Of a stretch of 64,000 nucleotides of DNA, positions 53,201-64,000 are shown piece after piece. The translations under genes were made by a program, and so were the position numbers. The notes under the pieces are model-generated. The model did no database searches. It was not told the DNA's origin and saw only the letters and a list, made by a program, of their open reading frames with translations. Source of the stretch: Spirodela intermedia (Eukaryota; Streptophyta; Magnoliopsida; Alismatales; Araceae); NCBI GenBank assembly GCA_902729315.2, contig LR746269.1, positions 1,250,501 through 1,314,500 of the forward strand, given 5' to 3'. How positions within the stretch are numbered: the first letter of the stretch is position 1; every line of letters begins with the position of its first letter.

Positions 53201-56200
53201 TGTTCATTTGTTATATCTAAGATAGTCATTTTAGTTTTGAGATTCATTTACTTATATGCTATCAGTAATCTTCGGTTTCTGTCTAAATAATGTAAGATAA
53301 GAAATTTTCAGCGGAAAGGAAAAACGATAATGAGAAGTCTGAAGTATCTTACATGGATAAAGAAGTAAGCTAGCCATTTTATAAGTCACCGTACTCTCTG
53401 TGTGATTATCGCTCATCTTCAGATGTTGGGCAAACTGCCTTATAGTGCTTGCCTGTGAGGGGTACCAGAGGGTAGAGGGAGGGTACCAGAGGAGAGACGT
53501 CAAAATAATGATTTGGGCCAGAAAACCGTCTTCCTCCAAATTTAATTCTCGCTTAAATAGAGAAAGATTAGTTCTATGCTCTAGAAAGTAGGATATGCTA
53601 ACTAAGCTACTAAAATAGATGATCTTCTCGGAAAAAGGAAAATGTTACAGAGAAGATGTTACGACATTTGGGCCGTCAACGGTTGGGGCCTTTTTGGTGC
53701 ACTTTTTGAGCGTTCTCTGTTTCCTGTGATTCTATTCTACACCAAGGCAGCTATGATTTTTCATTCTTTGACATGGGCTCTTCGGCTTCTAATCTATACC
53801 TCACCCAATCCCAAACCATTGTCAGGTAGGGCTTTTTATTTAGGGTTTCGTCTTAATATCCTTGTCCAGAAAAATCGAGGCTGGCAACATGCCCATTTGA
53901 CTTATTCTCCTGGATAAACATTTTATGGATATCATAGATATTCTAAGCATATTGATTTACAATTGTTTTTAACTAATGCTGTAAATCGAGTTTTTCAATT
54001 ATAATCGTACGTGGTGAAGAATTCTGTTGAAATATATTTTCGCTGCATTTAAATTACTATCTCAATAGAATCAACTATTGGCATGAATATAAAGTACTGA
54101 CTGAAAGAAAAAGAAATCAAATAATATTTGTGCCGCACATTTTCACAGTTGATGGACATTGGGATATGGACATGAATAATTGTATCAAATACGGCTGTAT
54201 GCGTGAAGAGACCACTTGTCAGATCTTAATGCAGGTGTCCAATGTATCATTTGATTATTCACAAACTTTCAGGACTTTCCTTCTTGCCAAGATTAGTCAA
54301 CTTGGCAAGAAAAGAGCATTTAACTTGGATATCCATCCCCTGTGCTTGCTTCTTTGTTCCTTTTCTATATGAACGGACACAGTTTAAATCACCTATTTTT
54401 TTGTGGAGAGGTGTCAATGTACTCTGCGGATGTCCAATGAACATCTGGAAGGTGAAATGTGGTCTTTAGAGGAATTAATCGTAGTGCATCAAAAGTCGTT
54501 CGAGCAAACTTCCCTTTGCTGATTTGCACGTGTCCATTGAAGTTTTTTGGCAATCCTACTTGCTGCATATCCCAAAACTTCCACATTTTTATCTTGTTCT
54601 GCGACTCTGACTCTCCATGTCGATGCTAATTTTTTCTTTCATCTACTTTGAAGATATACATGTCAATTTAACTTCTGTGAGCACTTAATGGGAGAATACC
54701 ACTATCCTCAGGTCTTTACTGCTCTGGCCTTTGCGCTTTTCTCTAAGGAAAATGTTGATATTGCGGTCATTGAGGTACGAAGTTTTTTTTTTTTTTACTT
54801 TATGAGATTTTTCCAATCTGTGATTATTCTTTAATCCTCTCTGTGAAGTGTTGAAGCATTTTACTTGAGAAATTTAGCAGATTATTAATGTGATGGAACC
54901 TGATGGTGTCCCGTATTGTGTCAGGCTGGCCTTGGTGGAGCACGAGATGCAACTAATGTACTGAGCAGCAGTAAATTAGCCATCTCTGTTATAACAACGG
55001 TCGGTGAGGAACATTTGGCTGCCCTTGGTGGATCCTTGGAGAGCATTGCATTGGCAAAGTCAGGGATCATCAAACATGGGCGCCCAGTACTGCTCTTATC
55101 CTTCTTCATTCTTTTCCATCAAAACTCAGCTGAGACCATAAAATAGTGCCGATGTATTGAATCATTTTCGTTTTCATTCTGGGTAGAAAGGCCCTTTGAA
55201 CTTTTCGGTCATTACACATACTATTGCTTATACGTTACAGATCAATGTCCCCTCCCCCTTTACCAGAGACACTTTTGTGCAAGTGGGCACCAACCTATTT
55301 CAGCTTACAATCATTTATATTCATTATGAAATTTGCCATTGATAGCATCATGCTGAGACTTTCATTCCTTTTGTTTTCGTGAAAATTTCCTGGTACTCAT
55401 CTTCAATGTAGATGTCATAAACTCCGTGCACTTTTTTTCTGGGCACACTTGAGAAATTAAACACGGAAATTAGGATCGGTCCAATTTTTCATTTTCCCCC
55501 ATTCTTCATTCGTCAACTCTCTCTCTCTCTCTCTCTGACATGGGCCTCTTGTTTGGGCGTCTCAGTTGGTGATCGGTGGTCCATTTGATATGCACATAGA
55601 AAAGATACTCCGGAGCCGAGCATCATCTATGTGTTCTCCCGTGGTATCCGGGTGCGATCCTGGAGTTCGAGGTGTCATTAAAGGCGTTGGAACAGTAGAT
55701 GGCAAACCTTGCCAATTTTGTGACATACACATCAAAATAGAAAGGGATTTACAGTTGGTAAGACCTTGATTTTATTAAAAGCTATCCCCTTATTTTTGAA
55801 GCAAGTGATCCCTCAGAGCTGCGGTATTTTCTGTGCAGTGCAGTGACTTCTCCAATGTTAAACTGCGAATGATTGGACATCATCAGCTGCAGAATGCCAT
55901 TACTGCCGCTTGTGCATCACTGTGCCTCCGTGATCAAGGTGGGTACCTTGACTTGGCCTAGTTTTGACATTAAATTACCTGTTCGCCACCAGTAGTTTAT
56001 CCCTGATGAATAATTAGATTTTCAGTGATGATCGATGTGTCTCTAACTAATCTTTGTCTGGTTCCTAAATTATTACTGCACCGATTAAGGAAAAAAAAAA
56101 GAAGCAGAGTTGAAGAGGCATTCTTAGGGTTTGCTAGGCTATTGAAAACTGGGTACCTTCTGTTTCCCAAAGGAGAATGTTTGGCTGTTTTCGAATGCCT

Positions 56201-56647
56201 AACTAGCCTCATGTTTCAGCAGAAATTGAACAAAGCGTGGCATGAGTTGATCATCAGGGTCATTCAGAAATTGAAATTTTTATCATTTTTTTGGAGAACG
56301 GAAATGTGAAATCTGAATCAGCTAATAACCCAGAAGACCAAATGGATTAAATGAAAGTCATATTCTATCTGTAGCACGAAGGAATAGCTGTCAGAAGCCT
56401 CATCAGGGACCTTAAGGGGTTGGTTGTATGCCAGCTTTGCTTTACTTATAATTTAGTGTTTATATGTTATTAACCACAGTTTTTACGTTATTTTTATTAA
56501 TCTTTTTGCGCTCCACCGGGTACCAGCTGATCATAATCCTTGGTATTTGTTGAAAGTTTTACAAAACAAAAGTAAATATGGAAAGAAAATGAGTCAAAGG
56601 CAAGTAGGTCTGTCAACAGCCCATCTCAAAATCACCCATATATCGCC

Positions 56648-56687
<40 letters not shown>

Positions 56688-57083
56688 ACAAATTTCCGAG
56701 ACATTAGGATGGGAGGTACCAGCCGAGTCTATCCACAGCGGGTTGGAGAAAACGGAGCTACTCGGGAGAAGCCAGTTCTTGACACCCATAGAAGTTGAAG
56801 CCCTCGGACTGTCCGGAGTCTCAGTGCTCCTTGACGGAGGTAACTCTACACCTCAAGTTTCTTACTCATATTATCCTCACATCACACCACCACCACCATC
56901 TTCTTATAGTTTCTTACTTGTTGACAAATATGCAGCCCACACCGAAGCTTCTGCCAAAGCTCTGGCGGACACGGTCAACATGGTCGCTCCAAATCGGCAG
57001 CTGGCCCTCGTAGTAGCCATGGCCAGTGACAAGGACCATCTCAAGTTCGCAAGTCAACTCCTTTCAGGTGACAACTTCTTCTG

Positions 57084-57134
<51 letters not shown>

Positions 57135-57510
57135 ATGAATCTGCAGCTTCAGCTGGGAATTTCCTCGGTTTCCTCTCTCCACTGCTGCAGGTCTGAGGCC
57201 GGAGATTGTGCTACTATCCGAAGTGAGCATTGCCGGAGGTGGGTCCCGCACGGCGCCAGCGTTGACTCTGAAGGATGCCTGGGTAGATACTGCAGTGGCC
57301 CTGGCTTTGGATTTCAAGGACATCGGGCCGGGGGAAGAAGTCAACGCGAGTGGGCCCACAACGCTCATCGGCTGCCGAGCCTCGCCAATCGAGGACTCCT
57401 TGAGGGTCGCACACCAGCTTCTCAGGTCCAGACCGGAAGGGTTGGATCGTCTAGTTGTGGTCACCGGCTCTCTCCATATCGTTTCACATGTACTTCGCTC
57501 AGTCCAGTAA
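50281..57510 (+). CDS. DHFS: Dihydrofolate synthetase (folylpolyglutamate synthase family)
   Basis: Ten exons: 50281-50541, 51108-51205, 52810-52960, 54712-54774, 54925-55086, 55566-55757, 55839-55938, 56708-56839, 56936-57067 and 57191-57510, giving 536 residues. Seen: an Arg-rich amphipathic N-terminus fit for mitochondrial import ([11 protein letters not shown]), the P-loop GTKGKGS (93-99), [12 protein letters not shown], the Mur-ligase-like [14 protein letters not shown] and [43 protein letters not shown], and [14 protein letters not shown]. These match plant dihydrofolate synthetase better than the folylpolyglutamate synthetase isoforms. Reaction: dihydropteroate + L-glutamate + ATP to dihydrofolate, the penultimate step of folate synthesis, in mitochondria. 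ATGs at 50281 and 50290 are both possible; a third in-frame ATG at residue 30 precedes the conserved body. Five introns hold or end in CT runs. Confidence 0.95.
55519..57132 (+). repeat. CT microsatellites in dihydrofolate synthetase introns
   Basis: Three sense-strand CT runs within this span: about 55519-55536 (29 bp before the exon 6 acceptor), 56651-56684 (23 bp before the exon 8 acceptor) and 57087-57132 (in the 123-bp intron before exon 10). The sequence between them is gene. Their place and orientation let them serve as polypyrimidine tracts. Confidence 0.85.
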
Positions 57511-57922
57511 CCCCTTTTTTTTTGGAAAATGAAAATATTTTTTAATAATTTTCGTGCTATGTTTCTTGATTTTCTTGGCTTAAGAAACTCGTGTGTATTA
57601 AATGGGTAATTTAATCGCCAAATAGGCGAATTATGTGAGTTTACAAGCATATAAAAGATTTTAAAATCGCATAAATGGCTTAATATTTTTAATATTAATG
57701 GAATCCCGAAAGAAGAATTTTCCAATTTTGGTAGCTTTGTTCTTAAATGGGACTCTAGAGAGAGAGAGAGAAGGTGGTCCCCACACCAGATCAAGAAGCT
57801 GCCCGTCCCACCCACCTTCAGATCCGGCAACGGTAAGAGGCGGACGTCACCACCGGTATGTATTTCGTTTTTATCGTTTTGAAATTTGAAATCTATGACC
57901 GTTGGGAATCGTCTTCCCCCCA

Positions 57923-57931
57923 TTTTATAAA
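57923..57931 (+). promoter_or_regulatory. TATA box of the 3xHMG-box gene
   Basis: TTTATAAAG about 105 bp upstream of the ATG at 58034, in the otherwise AT-poor sequence CCCCATTTTATAAAGGGG. Spacing suits a leader of about 75 bp. A short GA run is at about 57758-57770. Confidence 0.6.
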
Positions 57932-58033
57932 GGGGAACTCCCAGCGGAGGGGGAAGAATACTCTCACTCTGTCAGTGAGCGAGCTGATCGGCCTTCGAAC
58001 CCTAGCCTTTCTCCTTCCCTCATCTCAGAAGCC

Positions 58034-59146
58034 ATGGCTGATGTCGCAGTGATATCCACGAATGAGGCCCCGAGAAGGAAGGCTAGAGGGCGAAGGGCGG
58101 CGCTGAAGGATCTGTCGACCAACGAGATATCCGCCGATAAGTCCGCCGCTGCGTCACTGGAGCCCTCGAGCGGGGCTAAGAAGGGGAGTAATGGGGTTGG
58201 CCTCTCCGTCGTACTATCCCCCAAGAAATCCAGAGCCGTCAGGAAGACGAAAGCTGTTGTGGCTGCACCTGCGGGGAATTCCTTCGCCGACGATCTGGAA
58301 GAGCTGCAGGCGAGGCTCAACCAGCTCCGGCTCGAGAAGGAGAAGGCCGAGGAGATGCTCAAGGAGAAGGACGAGATGCTGAAGCAGAAGGAGGAGGAGC
58401 AGGAGAAGCTCCAGAAGGAGTTCAAGAAGCTGCAGAAAGTAAAAGAGTTCAAACCGAATATGGTTCGATCTCCTCCCTTCCACTCATTCTCCTTAGTTCT
58501 GTAACTAGGCTTCCGAAATATACTGATCTCTCTTTGCTCGTTGCAGAGTTTTCCCGTTTTGCAGTCCCTCAAGGACAAGGAACAGGAGACGAAGGAAACG
58601 AAGAAGAAAAACAAGGACCTCCCAGAGAAGAAGAAGCCATCCCCCGCCTATGTCCTCTGGTGTAAAGACCAGTGGAATGAGGTATTAACGCTTTCCAGTT
58701 TTATGTGGGATAGTTCACATGAACTAGCAAGAAAGCTTATGAAACTTCTATCTCTGCAGGTCAAGAAGGGGAGGCCAGAAGCAGAATTCAAGGAAATATC
58801 GAACATATTAGGAGCAAGATGGAAATGTCTGAGCGCGGAGGAGAAGAAACCATATGAAGAGAGATACCAGCGAGACAAAGAAGCCTACCTTCAGGTCGTT
58901 GGGCAGGAGAAAAGAGAGAATGAAGCGATGAAGCTTCTCGAAGAGGAGCAGATGCAGAAGACAGCCATGGAACTGCTGGAGCAGTATCTTCAGTTCAAAC
59001 AGGTTTGTCGGAGGTACCGACAAAGATCCTTTTCTGAAGCCCTTATCCTTGACCATCATTCTAATATTTGACGTCACCTTGGTGCAGGAAACTAAGAAGG
59101 AGAACAAGAAGAAGAGGTATTGTGAGAATCGTTTGGAGGATTTTGA

Positions 59147-59183
<37 letters not shown>

Positions 59184-60123
59184 GCTTTTCTCAGTTAATG
59201 TCGATTACTATAACATTATGCCTCCACTGCAGAAAGGAGAAAGATCCCTTAAGACCAAAGAAGCCCATGCCCGCTTTCTTCCTGTTCTCCAATGAGCGCC
59301 GAGCAGCGCTGCATCACGAAAACAAGAGCGTTCTCGAGGTAACCCAATTTTTTTCTCTCACCTCTCTCTCTTTCTCTCTATCTCCCTCTCAACTCTGGTG
59401 TTTCATCATGTGATTATTTGTTTCTATTGTCTTTATCAGATAGCCAAGATAACGGGAGAGGAGTGGAAGAGCATGCCTGCTGAGAGAAGGCTGCCATATG
59501 AAGAGAAGGCAAGGAAGGAGAAAGAAGAGTACACCCAGCGGATGGAGCTGTATACAAATAGGAAAGCCGAGGTAGTTACTGATCGTTGAATATATTTACA
59601 TCTGAATCAGTAACGTTAAGAATGTAATTTAATGGGTGAAACTTTTTCGAAATTATTTAGGAGGCTGTAAACCAGAAAAAGGAAGAAGAAGAGCATCAGA
59701 AAGTCATGAAGCACGAAGCTCTTCAATTGCTTAAGAAGAAGGAAAAAACAGAGAACATAATCAAGGTTCATACATAGCTGCACAGCCATCTTCCATACCA
59801 AATCATCCGTCATATCTTCTTACTCATTTCTGTTTGATCTCGGGAGAGCAGAAGGCCAAGGAAACCCGTAAGAAGCAGAAGGATACGAAGAGCTCAGATC
59901 CGAACAAACCCAAGAAGCCTGCATCTTCTTTCCTCCTTTTCAGGTGAGAAATTACCTCAATATTTTTTGGTCCTAAAATAGGAAGAGTCGGACCTCAAAA
60001 CCTTTAGCATGCTTTCCCGGATGCAGCAAGGATGCAAGGAATTCCCTCCAGCAGGAGAGGCCTGGCATCGACAACTCTACTCTCACTGCTCTCATTTCAG
60101 TGAAATGGAAGGTATAACCTGTG

Positions 60124-60184
<61 letters not shown>

Positions 60185-60346
60185 ATCACTTGCCTAAATC
60201 TATCGTTTGATCAGGACTTGAATGAGACAGAGAGGCAGGTCTGGAATGACAAGGCAGCGGAGGCCATGTCTGTGTACAAGAAAGAGGTGAAAGAGTACAT
60301 GGACAAAGCAGCTGCTGCGGCAGAGAAAAAGGATTCAGCTGTGTGA
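58034..60346 (+). CDS. HMGB6: Triple HMG-box chromosomal protein (3xHMG-box)
   Basis: Ten exons: 58034-58462, 58547-58681, 58760-59002, 59089-59117, 59233-59338, 59440-59571, 59661-59765, 59852-59943, 60027-60111 and 60215-60346, giving 495 residues. Domains: a basic N-terminal region with RRKARGRR and SPKKSRAVRKTK, a coiled coil (about 85-138), then three HMG boxes at about 171-234 (KKKPSPAYVLWCKDQW), 283-350 (RPKKPMPAFFLFSNERR) and 409-478 (NKPKKPASSFLLFSKDAR), joined by Lys/Glu-rich linkers. Only plants carry this three-box architecture. Known: Arabidopsis 3xHMG-box1/2 bind DNA without sequence preference and associate with condensed chromosomes in dividing cells. It is about 40-50 residues longer than those, mainly at the N-terminus. 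Two introns contain CT runs (59151-59178 and 60126-60182). The start is the first ATG after a TATA box. Confidence 0.94.
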
Positions 60347-62063
60347 CGACGATCACATCTCAGGGGAAGAAGCCCGCCCAACTCGGGGTCTTCAATTCTA
60401 CGGACGGGTCTTGTATCTTGCAATGTTCAACAAGTATTGTTGAACACTGACCCAAGTCGCGATTTTCTTTCATCCTTCGATTAGAGCGGCAAAGACAAGT
60501 TAATGTGGTCTCATTTTTAATTATTGTTGATAAAACTTAGTATCATTCTGACTCAGATACCTTCAATTATGCACAGATGGTAGCTGTTTTTCTGATTCGT
60601 GTAGTTCAAAATTCCATCTTAAAATCCTGAAATAGTATATTATTAATAGCACATTCTCACACATTAATTGATATAATGACAACAATTGCAAAGCCGAAAT
60701 GAAATCGCACTCACATTCAGCAATAAAAGTGAGAACTAGATGATCCCTCCCTCTCCCCAAATTGTAAAATAGACAATTTTTGGTAATTATTTAAAGAAAA
60801 ACATTCTGATTTTTTTTAAAAAAGGGTCTCTATCTAATGAAGAAAATACTCCATTACTCTACAATTTGGGATGATGAAGAAGCTGCAATGAAAATCATTT
60901 ACAAAAAATCAGAATGATTCCACAGCTAACAAAGATGATTCTGAAATATAATCATTGTAAATAGACTTAATTGTTCATACTTATTTTTAAAAAATTTGCA
61001 TACCAATGCAAACTGTATCGAATGAGTTTGACTCTTTCCATTTAACATATCTAAAGAAGGGAGTGCTAATGGCTTAAAACTATGGATGATATTTGTGGCA
61101 TTTTCCTTGTACATAGAAATGTGAATTCTAGGTCAGATTGTTATGTACAATGTTCACCATAGATTAGTGAACCCAGTATAGTATATTGAACTACTACTCA
61201 TAAGAGTTATACTAGGTCAAAGAGGCCATTAACCATATGCTCCAAATCACTTAGCATAAGTTTCTCGTTAGATTGACAAGTGAATTGACAATAGATTTGA
61301 CCGTTAGATACAAAGCCCACATTATGATGAACAGGATATTAGACACTAGTTCAGTTGTGCATCAAGTTCATAGGTTCATCATTATTAGGCATGAACCTTT
61401 ACATTATACTGATGAATCAGATGATTGACCATTTGGCAGAGGGCATGCATAAGGTCAAATGGGCCATTAAATATGCATCCATTAGGCCATTCTTTTTAAA
61501 ATTATGAGATTTTGAATTTCAGCTCAATTGGGTTTCTTCACAAGATTAAAGTTGTGATAGAACTTTAATGTATTTTTCACATGATTCCATGTACAACATG
61601 TTGAAACTTAGCCTCTTATTGGGTATTCTATCTTTCCTATTATAGGTGTATCTCTTCTATCTCTCCTCTCACTTATGGCTGTACACTCTTACGTCTATGT
61701 GCACTCTATGTATCATGGGGAGGATCTGAGAAGGAGAAAGTCTCAATCAACTCTATTTTTTTCTCATCCATCTCAATGCCATTTGAGGGGGGACATTTTC
61801 ACCTCCCTCGTGTTGCTTCTTCTTGTTCATTTTTTCACAACTTCTTACGTGGGATGTGAAAGCATTCATCTCCTTATTCCTGTATCATAGAGGAGGCTGT
61901 ATAAGATGGCAACAGCCCTTCTTCTGTAGCCAGCATTACATCTTGGCGATGAAAGTCTCAAACCCACCCTGCTCCACATATGTACTCTCGATGTATAATG
62001 CTTGGATTTAAGAGTGAAAATGTCCAAGTTCCCAAGGACAGTAGAGGGAGGAGATATAATAAG

Positions 62064-62100
<37 letters not shown>

Positions 62101-63377
62101 AAGCGGTGGCGAGTCGTCAACCAGCTGAGGACAACCAAGGGAGAGGCCGCCAGCGCGGTGGGTCCTGGGTCAAGGCACTGGGAAAGGCATAGAGAAGGAT
62201 GAGGAAGAGTTGGACGAGGAGGTAGGGAAAGGGGACAGAGGAGGAAGAAGGTCTCTTACTTTCGAACGTTCTCCCTTGGTTCTCTCGCCTCCGTGCCTTT
62301 AAGAAGGCGCTGGTTGCAGGCCTGATGATCCAAAGTGGGCCGACGGGCCTTCCTCGTCTTCTTCCTGACGTCTACCCTTGATGGGCATGTACCACGGTCA
62401 ATCCTATAAGGTGGTGTGGAGGTTTCTTATCTTTGTTGCTTCAAACGGTGACAATATAAGTACTGGTAATCCCTCCTTATAAGGTGTATCGGCCTTTGAG
62501 TTGACCCAGGTCAATTGTGACTTGGGATGAAGGTAGTTGACTTTCCTATCTGCCCAACACGATAATCGTATTCTTCCTTCTAGTGAGCCCATTTGTTTTG
62601 ACTTGGGATGAAGGTATTTGTTTGTTTCCGGACGAACTGCAAGCATCGAACCTTACTTCCATTATGGTGTTGGTGAATAACCAAGGCCCACTGTTTGGAC
62701 AGATATATTAAGCCATCGTTTTGAAGACGTCATCTGCACCGTTCCCGAGGCTCACAATGGCCCTGATGTTTCATGGGCCTTCCCCGATTGGGCCTGGAGC
62801 TACCTGCTGGGCAGATTTCCCCATTGAAGGCGCCTATTTACGAAGAAAACATCTGCAACTTTAAATAGTGCAGCTCGATATCCCGACCCTCTACTGGCAA
62901 CTCGGACGACATTCCCCATGCGACGTTAAGGGAGGAGGGGGGAGTAGGATGGGCTGGCCGGCGAGTTATGGTGGGCGGACAGGCGGCGCCAGAGCCGCCG
63001 GCGGCGCTGAGAAGGAGTTCTCGCCGGCGTGTTGTGGGTGTGTTATGATGGCGGAGTATCCTTCTTTATCATCTGCCCCCGCCATTTACTCTGACTCTCA
63101 TACCTCCTTCGTGGTGCCATTCAATGCCTGGCTTCGGAGGAGGGGGGGGGGGAATCAATGAAGCCTCCATCCTCCATCCTCCCCTCTCCATTCACTCTCA
63201 GACGACAAAAACGAGACCCCTTGGGGGAGACGGAGATGGTTTAGAAGATGGGTCTCACTTACAAGTGAGAACGTGGGCTTCATGCATGCCACATCACTAT
63301 AGAAGCGAATAAACGGTGGGAGACGGCGAGAGATAGAGGTTTGTAAGAGTGGTTTCAAGCGTGAACCAACATAGAAT

Positions 63378-63467
<90 letters not shown>

Positions 63468-64000
63468 CTTGGAAGACGATGGGTTTGACGCGTGCGATCA
63501 CATTCCCACGCGGTAAGGGATTGTTTGGGCATTTTACGTTCGCCAAGGAAAGATTAGTGGCGAGTTATTGTCTCATTCAGCGGCCCTCTTGTCCTGCGAG
63601 CTCAACACCGGTCCAGCTCACGCGCGTATTGAGGGGTAGGTTGGGTATTTCCTATCGTTTGAGTTGTTTCCTCCTCTCATTCAGCTGTCGTCCTTTTCTG
63701 ATGTCGGACAAAGATCTAAACGGAAAACGAGGGAGCGGCCCATCTGCAGGACCAAAAGCCGTTGACGTCATCCAACCCAAGACTAATGGTCATATTTATC
63801 CAACGCACAGATGTTCACCGGCAAATGGACTATCAACATTTGAAGCTCACAGGACCAAAAGCTCCCACTTACTATCATAACCGTCTGATCTAAGATAGAG
63901 ATCGGTATGATGTGACGTTCTAAGCTTGGTCTGTACCTAATTTGACCATGATGCAGGACGTTTGATTTAGGCCATATGAGTTGATTTTGATGGATTGTGC
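60347..64000. other. Right-hand spacer without recognisable genes
   Basis: HMG 3' flank, then AT-rich DNA to about 61650. A (GA)n run at about 62067-62097 and an 87-bp (GA)n run at about 63380-63466 flank a more GC-rich part. The word TGACTTGGGATGAAGGTA occurs twice (near 62517 and 62599). A TATA-like TTTAAATAG at about 62861 precedes a 97-codon frame at 62868-63161 that is Gly/Ala-rich and unrecognised. I cannot support a gene here. Confidence 0.5.
63380..63466. repeat. Pure (GA)n microsatellite
   Basis: About 87 bp of uninterrupted GA in an intergenic region, one of the longest pure tracts in the window. The lack of interruptions suggests active slippage. Confidence 0.95.

Noticed and set aside
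61675-62200. Small frames in the right-hand spacer
   Set aside because: Short, overlapping on both strands and partly GA-repeat derived; nothing conserved recognised.

Overview
This window is nuclear DNA of a flowering plant. The genes are split by GT-AG introns, and every product I recognise is a plant protein: a cytokinin response factor, an arabinogalactan peptide, a hydroxyproline O-galactosyltransferase, an LEA2/NHL protein and a triple HMG-box protein. Several coding regions (the CRF, the receptor kinase, the N-terminal exon of the HMG gene) are GC-rich while introns and spacers are AT-rich. Together with the very many CT/GA microsatellites this is compatible with a monocot or an early-diverging angiosperm, but the species cannot be fixed from the sequence alone. 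I see no bacterial genes, CRISPR array, organellar block or obvious new enzymatic system. All splice sites were placed by eye, and the exon sets given below keep one reading frame from start to stop.

Layout, left to right. (1) 116-3385, plus: the 3' half of a GT31 hydroxyproline O-galactosyltransferase, with a possible decayed coding fragment in its 2-kb intron. (2) 3807-4096: a 290-bp CT tract. (3) 4268-5233, minus: an intronless cytokinin response factor (AP2/ERF). (4) 7131-15765: an old composite retrotransposon block, a Ty3/gypsy remnant with two diverged LTRs enclosing a Ty1/copia remnant, both on the minus strand. (5) 15988-19029, minus: a UBC8-type ubiquitin-conjugating E2 in four exons. 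(6) 20110-21065, minus: an LEA2/NHL membrane protein with a 16-nt last exon. (7) 23214-25935, minus: an LRR receptor pseudokinase. (8) 29935-30698, minus: a 73-residue AG-peptide. (9) 32256-34378, plus: a DUF1221 pseudokinase. (10) 35284-39496, plus: the spliceosomal HAT-repeat protein Crooked neck. (11) 42803-49379, minus: the mitochondrial adenine nucleotide carrier ADNT1. (12) 50281-57510, plus: dihydrofolate synthetase. (13) 58034-60346, plus: a 3xHMG-box chromosomal protein. (14) 60347-64000: no recognisable gene.

The genes are independent units, not a pathway cluster. Two themes recur. ADNT1 and dihydrofolate synthetase are divergent across about 900 bp that carry telo-box and site II (TGGGCC) motifs, a combination typical of plant housekeeping promoters. 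Two of the two kinase-like genes have lost catalytic residues. CT tracts occupy many introns of the dihydrofolate synthetase and HMG genes, in an orientation that could make them polypyrimidine tracts. The least ordinary structures are the composite retroelement, whose copia part lacks a recognisable 5' LTR, the microsatellite load, and an imperfect foldback in an ADNT1 intron.
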